A stretch of 12,810 nucleotides of DNA from contig JAEXGM010000262.1 in NCBI GenBank assembly GCA_023450835.1, positions 1 through 12,810 on the forward strand, read 5' to 3'. The stretch is from Bacillota bacterium (GTDB taxonomy: Bacteria; Bacillota; Clostridia; Lachnospirales; Lachnospiraceae). Under the pieces are notes generated by a model. The model was given only the letters and a program-made list of their open reading frames with translations, was not told the DNA's origin and made no database searches. The number at the start of each line of letters is the position of its first letter. The first letter of the stretch is position 1. The position numbers and the translations under genes were made by a program. Below, in pieces: positions 5,203 through 11,805 of the stretch.

Positions 5203-8049
5203 CTATTTTAAAGAAACTTTTAGAGTAGCCACTTTATAAGGAGCCACCGCCAGACTGACTGTATTCCGGTTATATTCAAGCTCTTCTAAAACCCTTTCAA
5301 AATAATCCGTCTTATAAGCACTTTCTATATTTGCTGCAAAAGTAAAGTTAACTTCTTCCCTTTTATCCGATATGTTATACATACGGATGACAACTCCATC
5401 CTCAGTCTCACTGTTTTTAACCGCGGATATCATGATATTTGGATTATCCTTGCTGATAAATGATTGTGCGGCATCAAGTCTTCCGTTCCGGTTTATGGGT
5501 CCGCTAACGACATCCATAGGATTATTAAATTGCTTTGATTCTCTTAAGGCATCCTTTACATCTCCATACCCAATTCTAAAGTTAAAATAATGCACTCCGG
5601 TTTCAGGATGAGTATCAGGATTTGATGTACTCCGCAATAATGTCAATGAAAGGCTGTCCTCCAGACCGCGGTAACCATACTTTGATTCCGTTATCAGGAA
5701 TAGCCCTGAATCATCCTTAAATTTCGCATAGGCAAAGGTGTTTCCGGGCACCTCATCGGTAACAGGTCCCCGTTCAATTAAGCTCATTGGAATATCATAA
5801 ATGTATTTCTTTTGATGATTTTTCAGCGGAATATAAAACTTCAGCTGAGGAGTATAGACCTGATCCCCAATCTGGTTCCATTGGGCTACAACTTTATATT
5901 CCAAGCTTTTCGCATCATTTTTTAGAATTACTTCTACATCCAGTTTGGAGTCGGCAATTTCCAAGGTATAACTGATTTTTTTCAGCAAAGTATTACCGGT
6001 GTATTGCTTTTTCACAATCTGTTTGCGGCAGTTGTCAATGGTTATATAATCTCCCACTACCCAGGCATTGCTGTTCTTTGCATTCTCCTGTATATAACGG
6101 AAATTCGCCTTATCTTCTATCAGCACAAGGCCCTTTTGCTTGTCTGTTAATTTGATTAAATCCAAGGTTATCGGGTCAAATTCCGCATATATATAATCAT
6201 TCTCAAGAATATAATCTACATAATGGTTGACCCTCGGATCATTTTTGGACGGTATGTATGAGCTTTCGGGATAGTCTTTATCTTCCTGCATTACAACAAC
6301 CGTTTCGTAACCAAAGGACGGTACGGTGACCTGGACCAGTATTTCTGTATACCAGTGGCCCCAAAACTGATTGTAACCATCGCTCACTTTTTCAAAGGGC
6401 AGTTTCTCTTTATTGGAAGAATAAACTGTAATCTTACCAAGGTCATCCTTGTAATCCCATAGCATAATGGTCACTATATCATTGCGGCTGTATTCTGTAC
6501 TGTTAAAAATATAGAAGGCACGGTTTGGTCCTATTCCTCTGGAAACCTGGGACAGATTTAAGCTGAAGGACAGCCCGCTGTCTCCATAAAGGCGTGATGG
6601 ATTGGTGCCTCCCCCTGCGCCGTAAGCCGTTTCATTTTTATTGGCAATTGAAATAAAATTGGGCAGCTTTATTTCATCAACTATTTTGGAATAGCTTGCC
6701 CGTTTTACCTGATTCGCTGTGGCCAGTATCTCTTGGAATTTACCTAAGGCAAACTCTCTTGTAAATACCATACCGCAGCCGGGAAGTATGTCATGGAATT
6801 GATTGAACAGAGCATTTTTCCAGGCTTTCGTCAGCTTATTATTTTCGTTTTCTGCTGTGCTAAGTTCATGCCCCAGTAAATTTGCAAATTCAGCCTGATA
6901 CAGGGAGGCTTCGGAGTAACGGTTTGCCATTTTCATTCTGGAGGATGAAGTATAGCACCCGGTTAGTACAAAATTCAATTCACCTGTCACTACCGGAAAC
7001 TGCTCTCTATACTTTTCTGCATATTGAAAGAATTTATGATAGGTGCTGAAAATAAATTTAGGAAACAGAGGCCAGGTATTCATATCAAGAATCGCTTCAA
7101 TGTCCCTCCTTGTAGGACCGCCGCCATGGTCACCAACTCCGTATATATAAAGCATCTCCGTCAGGCCAAACTTTTCACATGTAACGGGAATATGCCTTGC
7201 AGTATTAGGTGTTATGGAATTGTTATACCAGATCTGATCCCTGAAGGCTAATATCCTCTCACCGCTGCTGCTCTCCCAGTTATACAGGACATCACTTTCA
7301 TTGCCGCGGCAGTGGTAATAATATTTCACTCCTCCATTAACCAGTATTTCCGGTAGATTTGCATTATGTCCGAAGGTATCCGGCTCGAAGTCAATATTGA
7401 TTTCATCGGGATTTACCCCAAACACCTTATGCAGGTACTGTTTTGTGGTAGTAATGTGGCGTACCATACTTTCGCCGTTTGGCATGTTTTTATCATTTTC
7501 GACCCATGTTGAGGCTGCAAGTTCCCAGCGTCCTTCTTGTACTCTTGCCTTTATCTCCTGAAGCATATCCGGGTCATATTCTTCCACGATTCTGTACACA
7601 GACCCTTGAGACTGGGAATAGGTAAACTCCGGATACTCCTTCATAATATCGAGCATTGTCCGAAAGGTATCCAGCGTTACCTGAACCGTTTCATGGTATC
7701 CCCACAGCCAGTTCATGTCAATGTGGGCATGGGAAACACAGTGGACTGTGTATCTCTTAGCCTCTTCTTCAAGCACCGGCTTAAGCTCAGCTTCCACTTC
7801 TGAAACTATATGTTTTGTGATTGAACCTTCCTCTTCAATAGCATCAATAACCTTCCTTGATGCTTCCTCAATCAGATTCATATACTTGTGATTACGAATA
7901 AAAGATATTTCCATCAGATAAATTAATTCATAGGCAATTCGGTCCTGCCAGTAGTTAACTTTCTTGCCGGGGTTATTGACAGAAGTCATCTGGACCCAGG
8001 GTACACTTAAGTCATCTACCAGATACTTAACCTTCTCAAAATAACTCAT
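5203..8049 (-). CDS. GH38 alpha-mannosidase
   Basis: 948-residue glycoside hydrolase that removes alpha-linked mannose by a retaining, zinc-dependent mechanism. The catalytic barrel starts near residue 100. HAHIDMNW gives the expected metal ligands His109 and Asp111. The DFEPDTFGHNANLPEIL segment (220-236) holds the nucleophile and metal ligand Asp224. GDHGGGPT (307-314) is the conserved glycine-rich loop. NQFHDILPG places the third metal His at 419. After the helical domain (about 370-450) comes the large beta-sandwich C-terminal half typical of GH38. The length is normal for bacterial members. No signal peptide, so it probably cleaves imported mannosides or oligosaccharides. AAAGGAG precedes the ATG (8049). 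No sugar transporter is adjacent. It is transcribed convergently with the hydrolase and divergently from the acyltransferase. Linkage preference cannot be read from sequence. Confidence 0.93.
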   Translation of the reverse strand: MSYFEKVKYLVDDLSVPWVQMTSVNNPGKKVNYWQDRIAYELIYLMEISFIRNHKYMNLIEEASRKVIDAIEEEGSITKHIVSEVEAELKPVLEEEAKRYTVHCVSHAHIDMNWLWGYHETVQVTLDTFRTMLDIMKEYPEFTYSQSQGSVYRIVEEYDPDMLQEIKARVQEGRWELAASTWVENDKNMPNGESMVRHITTTKQYLHKVFGVNPDEINIDFEPDTFGHNANLPEILVNGGVKYYYHCRGNESDVLYNWESSSGERILAFRDQIWYNNSITPNTARHIPVTCEKFGLTEMLYIYGVGDHGGGPTRRDIEAILDMNTWPLFPKFIFSTYHKFFQYAEKYREQFPVVTGELNFVLTGCYTSSSRMKMANRYSEASLYQAEFANLLGHELSTAENENNKLTKAWKNALFNQFHDILPGCGMVFTREFALGKFQEILATANQVKRASYSKIVDEIKLPNFISIANKNETAYGAGGGTNPSRLYGDSGLSFSLNLSQVSRGIGPNRAFYIFNSTEYSRNDIVTIMLWDYKDDLGKITVYSSNKEKLPFEKVSDGYNQFWGHWYTEILVQVTVPSFGYETVVVMQEDKDYPESSYIPSKNDPRVNHYVDYILENDYIYAEFDPITLDLIKLTDKQKGLVLIEDKANFRYIQENAKNSNAWVVGDYITIDNCRKQIVKKQYTGNTLLKKISYTLEIADSKLDVEVILKNDAKSLEYKVVAQWNQIGDQVYTPQLKFYIPLKNHQKKYIYDIPMSLIERGPVTDEVPGNTFAYAKFKDDSGLFLITESKYGYRGLEDSLSLTLLRSTSNPDTHPETGVHYFNFRIGYGDVKDALRESKQFNNPMDVVSGPINRNGRLDAAQSFISKDNPNIMISAVKNSETEDGVVIRMYNISDKREEVNFTFAANIESAYKTDYFERVLEELEYNRNTVSLAVAPYKVATLKVSLK

Positions 8050-8052
8050 TCT

Positions 8053-8070
8053 AATATCTCCTTTGATATT
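8053..8070 (-). promoter_or_regulatory. Hairpin presenting the mannosidase Shine-Dalgarno in its loop
   Basis: AATATC and GATATT are perfect 6-bp inverted arms (8065-8070 and 8053-8058). The intervening 6 nt, AAAGGA on the mRNA, are part of the ribosome binding site of the mannosidase gene. Either formation or opening of this AU-rich stem could tune translation. It may be chance. Confidence 0.3.
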
Positions 8071-8222
8071 TATTCAATGTCTGTCTTAACTCTATTCCTG
8101 TTTGCTTCCTATGTAAATGTCTTATTTTATTGAATGAGATAGATTATTTTCATTAATCGATGGCTTCCTCTAACTATAATTTAATTCTGCTAATTAATGT
8201 TTCTTAAACATTCCAACAACAG

Positions 8223-8250
8223 TTTATAAATATTCATGCTGCATTATAAA
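8223..8250 (+). promoter_or_regulatory. Weak candidate promoter for the acyltransferase gene
   Basis: TTTATA (8223-8228), a 16-nt spacer and TATAAA (8245-8250), matching 4/6 and 5/6. It is the best plus-strand pair I found in the divergent 267-nt gap 8050-8316. I found no convincing minus-strand promoter for the mannosidase, and no catabolite-repression (cre) site in the gap. Confidence 0.3.
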
Positions 8251-8316
8251 AGACAGTTTCAGAAATATACCGGCCATAACTACTTATAAACAGCTAATAT
8301 AGAAAGGAAATAAACT

Positions 8317-9618
8317 ATGGAGACATCAAAAAAAATAGAAAAAATACGTTCCGGACAGACATTTTTATATCGTAAAGGCGGAAGTCCGGGTATGGTCTTA
8401 GAGCTACGCATGAAAGATAATATTTGCGGCAGGTCCTTAAAATCAGCACTAAACTATTCCTTGCTGCGGTACCCATATTTAACCGGAAGGATACTCGAAA
8501 AAAGCGGAGAATTTTATCTGGTCAAAAATCCACTGCCTTTTATATTAGAAGAAACAGCCCAATTACATTCTTTAGGCAGTGCAAAGATTAACTATCATTT
8601 GATAGACATATCTTATAAAGATAAGACAATCTACCTCTCCTACCACCATGGTCTTTGTGACGGAAAAGGTATCATGCCCTTTGTTAAGACACTGATTTAT
8701 TATTACTGTACGCAAAAATACAACCGGACATTTTATGTACCAGATGTAAGGCTTGCTGATGAACCTTTATTAAAGGATGAAACTGCCGAACCTTTAAGTG
8801 AAGACTTCGAATTAAAAGAAACTCAGATACCTCAAATCTACAAGGATGGATTTGCCTTACCCGACAGTATAGATTCAGTAGGTCAGAATAAGTTCTACCG
8901 TTATGAAGTAAAAATCAAGCAGGAGAATTTTAAAAAATTCTCTAAAGCAAACAATGCAACACCTGCAATAATAATTGCCTTATTGGTCTCAAAAGCAATC
9001 AAAAGCATATATACCGACACCGAAAAACCGGTTGTGTGCAACCTTGCCAGTGACCTTCGAAAAGGCATCCATATGAATAATACTTTCAAAAACTGCGTAG
9101 GAAGTATCAGCCTGCCTTATCCGGATAAATTTGAAGATTTGCCTTTGAAAAAACAGGCAGCGGAATACAGAAAAATGATTGAAGAATATAAAAAGGAAGA
9201 TAACCTAAAAAGTGAAATAAAGAAACAGGCCCATTTATATGACAAATTGGATGAGCTGCATTCATTAGAGGAAAAAAAGAATATGTTATCCTTTTTTAAC
9301 AACTTGATTTCAAATACATTTATTCTTAGCTATGTCGGCCAGACAAAACTTGGCGATTGCGAGAAATACATTGATTCTTTTCACACTTATACCAGCGGAA
9401 CGAACGGCCTCTCCCTGCAAATGCTGGCAATAGGCGAATATATTACGATTAATTTTATGCAAAGTTTTGAAACTGACAAATATATTAATGCATTCGCTCA
9501 AACCCTGGAAGAGGCAGGCTTTGAATTTACTGTTTCAGATATCATTGAAAATATTGTTCCAAACGACTCCATAGAAAGCACTTCAAGTATCCTTAATTAT
9601 AGAATAATAGTCGAATAA
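8317..9618 (+). CDS. Stand-alone condensation-superfamily acyltransferase (HHxxxDG), acceptor unknown
   Basis: 433-residue soluble protein of the chloramphenicol-acetyltransferase-like fold shared by NRPS condensation domains, PapA proteins and alcohol acyltransferases. The catalytic motif HHGLCDG (110-116) is intact, with His111 the general base. The second-half motif ASDLRKG (244-250) matches the conserved structural DLR/DxR region. Residues about 40-60 (ALNYSLLRYPYLTGRI) are the typical first helix and 'RYPxLxxR' segment. There is no adenylation or carrier domain, so it probably transfers an acyl group from acyl-CoA or a carrier to a small alcohol, amine or lipid. AAAGGA lies 9 nt before the ATG. 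The gene stands alone: divergent from the mannosidase and followed by a long hairpin. A link to mannoside metabolism, such as acylation of a mannolipid, is only suggested by proximity. Confidence 0.82.
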   Translation: METSKKIEKIRSGQTFLYRKGGSPGMVLELRMKDNICGRSLKSALNYSLLRYPYLTGRILEKSGEFYLVKNPLPFILEETAQLHSLGSAKINYHLIDISYKDKTIYLSYHHGLCDGKGIMPFVKTLIYYYCTQKYNRTFYVPDVRLADEPLLKDETAEPLSEDFELKETQIPQIYKDGFALPDSIDSVGQNKFYRYEVKIKQENFKKFSKANNATPAIIIALLVSKAIKSIYTDTEKPVVCNLASDLRKGIHMNNTFKNCVGSISLPYPDKFEDLPLKKQAAEYRKMIEEYKKEDNLKSEIKKQAHLYDKLDELHSLEEKKNMLSFFNNLISNTFILSYVGQTKLGDCEKYIDSFHTYTSGTNGLSLQMLAIGEYITINFMQSFETDKYINAFAQTLEEAGFEFTVSDIIENIVPNDSIESTSSILNYRIIVE

Positions 9619-9620
9619 TA

Positions 9621-9666
9621 TTGTAACAGCAAGGGCTATCCAGTATAATTGTCCTTGCTGTTACAA
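9621..9666. terminator. Long hairpin after the acyltransferase gene
   Basis: TTGTAACAGCAAGG (9621-9634) and CCTTGCTGTTACAA (9653-9666) are perfect 14-bp inverted arms, extendable by two pairs. They begin 2 nt after the stop codon. Position and strength fit a transcript end, but no T-run follows on either strand, so it may act as a 3' stabiliser instead. The arms contain TGTAACA and TGTTACA, the same half-sites as in the operator at 9747-9762. Confidence 0.5.
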
Positions 9667-9746
9667 ACACCATATCCCCTCGACACAAGCCACAACCGTA
9701 CCGGCGGAAAAATTATAGGTCGAAAATTTAATAGAAGATTCTTTTT

Positions 9747-9762
9747 TGTAACATATGTTACA
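9747..9762. promoter_or_regulatory. Crp/Fnr-family type operator (perfect 16-bp palindrome)
   Basis: TGTAACATATGTTACA is perfectly symmetric. Its centre (9754.5) lies about 42 bp upstream of the start site predicted from the TATAAT at 9785-9790, the classical class II activator position of Crp/Fnr proteins. The adjacent -35 is poor, as expected for an activator-dependent promoter. The GTAAC/GTTAC core is what I remember for clostridial HcpR-like regulators, which respond to nitric oxide or redox stress. That assignment is from memory and unverified. No regulator gene is in the window. Confidence 0.6.
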
Positions 9763-9790
9763 GACAGAGGATTGCATATTAGGTTATAAT
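9761..9790 (+). promoter_or_regulatory. Activator-type promoter of the DUF1858/GTPase/ABC operon
   Basis: A perfect -10, TATAAT (9785-9790), with only a weak -35 (CAGACA, 9761-9766, 18-nt spacer) that overlaps the right end of the palindrome. The predicted start is near 9796-9797, giving a leader of about 72 nt. Confidence 0.55.
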
Positions 9791-9805
9791 AAAATCATTA
9801 TAAAA

Positions 9806-9848
9806 AGCAACGTTACCGGATATTCCGGTTCAGTTAGTCTTTGCTAAC
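9806..9848 (+). promoter_or_regulatory. Folded 5' leader of the operon
   Basis: The short leader contains ACCGGA-TAT-TCCGGT (9815-9829), enclosed by AGCAA (9806-9810) pairing with TTGCT (9841-9845). A competing GTTAG/CTAAC stem (9833-9837 and 9844-9848) uses the same right-hand bases. It ends 7 nt before the AAGGAGG ribosome binding site (9856-9862). I do not recognise it as any known riboswitch class. It may simply be a stabilising structure. Confidence 0.3.
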
Positions 9849-9868
9849 TTATATCAAGGAGGTTTTTA

Positions 9869-11107
9869 ATGAATCAATATTTTTCTCTTTCAGATAAAGT
9901 CTATGATGTGACCGAACACTATCCCGAGCTGATTGATCTGCTTGCTGCCAACGGTTTCGAGAATCTGCAAAATGAAATGATGCGCAAGACCGTCGGTAAA
10001 ACTATTTCCATTGAAACTGCCCTGAAAAGCAAGCATTATGATGTTCAGGTATTTGAACAAAAAATGGTGGAAGTCATTGAGCAAAAAAATCCGGAGCTTT
10101 CTACGGGTCTTGCCGATACCCATAAGGAACATCCCGACGGGGAACTAAAGTTGGCCGGAGTTCTGCCTTGCCCTATCCGGGTTCAGCTTTTAGAGAATCT
10201 GGAGCACTGGCTGAACAGTCAGGAAACCAAAGTGAGCTACGAACTGCAGGCTGCCAGCATGGGACTGGATTGGCTCAGGGAACAGATGTCTGAAAGTACA
10301 GATGCGGCCGGATTAGCGGATGTATACCTTTCGGCGGGCTTCAGTCTGTTTTTTGACAGAAGTGTAATGGAACAGCACCTGAACAACGGAGTTTTTGCCG
10401 ACTTGACCGGCGCCAAGCGCCTGAATACCTGCTTTGACAATGATTCCATCGATTTAAAAGATCCCAGACGGCAGTATACCATCATTGGTGTGGTACCTGC
10501 TATCTTTATGGTAAATACCGAGCTTTTGGCTGACCGCCCTTTTCCGGAAAGCTGGGCAGATTTGCTGAAGCCTGAATTTGAAGATACGGTTGCTCTGCCC
10601 ATGCGGGATCTGGATTTGTTCAATGCGGTTCTTCTGGGGTTTTATAAGGAATACGGAGAAGAAGGAGTACGGCAGTTAGGCAAAAGCCTGCTGCTCAGTA
10701 TGCATCCGGCCCAGATGATTAAATCCGGTGCTAAGAAACAGCAGAAAAAAGCTCCTGTGGTTACTGTCATGCCGTATTTCTTTACCTTGATGGCAAAGGA
10801 TAATGGACCCATGCGTCCTGTGTGGCCAAAGGATGGTGCCATCATCAGTCCGATTTTCCTGATGACAAAAGCAGGCTCACAGGAAACCTCTCAGCCGCTG
10901 GTAGATTATCTGTTCTCCAGGGAAATGGGTGGTGTTCTTTCCGCAAGCGGAAAATTCCCTTCTACCCATCCGGAAGTAGATAACGGGCTTTCAAAGGAGC
11001 AAACCTTCCTGTGGCCGGGCTGGGACTTTATTTACAATCATGACATCGGAGCCTTGTTAAAGGAGACCGAAGATATTTTCTTTGATGGGGCAGGAGGTAA
11101 GATATGA
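9869..11107 (+). CDS. Cytoplasmic periplasmic-binding-protein-fold protein with N-terminal DUF1858-like domain
   Basis: 412-residue protein of unusual build. Residues about 8-70 match the DUF1858 pattern (VYDVTEHYPELIDLLAANGF, then RKTVGKTISIETALK). The domain lacks the CxxC pair found in redox-type members. From about residue 93 (LKLAGVLPCPIRV) the protein reads as a type 2 solute-binding protein of the iron/polyamine/anion kind: PESWADLLKPEFEDTVALP (226-244), then GAIISPIFLMTKAG (323-336) and LVDYLFSREMGGVL (344-357). There is no signal peptide or lipobox, so it should stay in the cytoplasm. That is at odds with ordinary uptake. Cys101 and Cys188 are the only cysteines and could bind a ligand. 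AAGGAGG precedes the ATG by 6 nt. It is first in an operon and its stop overlaps the next start by ATGA. Fold assignment is good; the ligand is unknown. Confidence 0.8.
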   Translation: MNQYFSLSDKVYDVTEHYPELIDLLAANGFENLQNEMMRKTVGKTISIETALKSKHYDVQVFEQKMVEVIEQKNPELSTGLADTHKEHPDGELKLAGVLPCPIRVQLLENLEHWLNSQETKVSYELQAASMGLDWLREQMSESTDAAGLADVYLSAGFSLFFDRSVMEQHLNNGVFADLTGAKRLNTCFDNDSIDLKDPRRQYTIIGVVPAIFMVNTELLADRPFPESWADLLKPEFEDTVALPMRDLDLFNAVLLGFYKEYGEEGVRQLGKSLLLSMHPAQMIKSGAKKQQKKAPVVTVMPYFFTLMAKDNGPMRPVWPKDGAIISPIFLMTKAGSQETSQPLVDYLFSREMGGVLSASGKFPSTHPEVDNGLSKEQTFLWPGWDFIYNHDIGALLKETEDIFFDGAGGKI

Positions 11108-11805
11108 ATCTGACAATTTTTTCGGGTCCGCCTTCCTCAGGCAAGACCTCTGTAATTCTTAAGACTATCGATGCCTTTCAAAAGCGGAAGATTTCCGTTG
11201 GCGTAGTCAAATTCGATTGCCTGCATACCGATGACGACCTGCTGTACGAAAAGGCGGGAATCCCGATTAAAAAGGGATTATCCGGTGCTTTATGCCCTGA
11301 CCACTTTTTCGCCTCCAATATTGAGGATGTGGTTCATTGGGGAAATCGTGAAGAACTGGACCTGTTGATTACTGAATCTGCAGGATTATGTAACCGCTGT
11401 TCACCCTATCTGGTCGGTGTAAAGGGTATTTGTGTTATCGACAATCTGTCCGGTATCAACACCCCGAAGAAAATCGGACCCATGCTCAAGTCTGCCGACA
11501 TTGTGGTAATTACGAAAGGGGATATCGTTTCCCAGGCGGAACGGGAAGTATTTGCCTCCCGTGTAAGTGCGGTAAATCCCAAGGCAATGGTATTGCATGT
11601 AAACGGTCTGAGCGGACAGGGCGCTTATGAGCTCAGTACTCTGCTTTATGATGAAGCGCAGAACCTGAAATCCGTGCAAGGTATGAAACTGCGCTTTCCT
11701 ATGCCCTCTGCCATGTGTTCCTACTGCTTGGGTGAAACCCGCATCGGAGAAAGTTATCAATTAGGCAATACAAAGAAAATGTCCTGGGAGGAGGAACAAC
11801 AATGA
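11104..11805 (+). CDS. HypB/UreG/CobW-like P-loop GTPase with extra cysteine pairs
   Basis: 233-residue SIMIBI-class NTPase, resembling the nickel-insertion GTPases HypB and UreG. P-loop GPPSSGKTS (8-16). VKFDCLHTDD (35-44) corresponds to the switch region after strand 2. LLITESAGLCNRCSP (87-101) is at the Walker B/G3 place, where HypB has ENVGNLVCP and UreG has ESGGDN. TKGD (137-140) is the guanine-specificity motif. Cysteine sites: C39/H41, C64 in LCPDH, C96-x2-C99 and C205-x2-C208 near the C-terminus. The CxxC in the switch is where HypB holds its metal. A metal- or cofactor-delivery role is therefore likely, but the metal is unknown. AGGAGG lies 6 nt before the ATG. It overlaps its neighbours by ATGA on both sides, so translation is coupled. 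No hydrogenase, urease or cobalamin gene is visible nearby. Confidence 0.83.
   Translation: MNLTIFSGPPSSGKTSVILKTIDAFQKRKISVGVVKFDCLHTDDDLLYEKAGIPIKKGLSGALCPDHFFASNIEDVVHWGNREELDLLITESAGLCNRCSPYLVGVKGICVIDNLSGINTPKKIGPMLKSADIVVITKGDIVSQAEREVFASRVSAVNPKAMVLHVNGLSGQGAYELSTLLYDEAQNLKSVQGMKLRFPMPSAMCSYCLGETRIGESYQLGNTKKMSWEEEQQ

Noticed and set aside
8050..8316. Catabolite-repression (cre) site between the mannosidase and acyltransferase genes
   Set aside because: The only CG-centred candidate, near 8158, does not fit the TGnnAnCGnTnnCA pattern.
9797..9868. Known metal or cofactor riboswitch in the operon leader (cobalamin, NiCo, Moco)
   Set aside because: The leader is too short and lacks the conserved cores I know for these classes, so only a generic folded leader is reported.
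9869..9960. Signal peptide or lipoprotein signal on the binding-protein-like gene
   Set aside because: The N-terminus is acidic and helical, matches a DUF1858-like domain, and has no hydrophobic core or lipobox cysteine.
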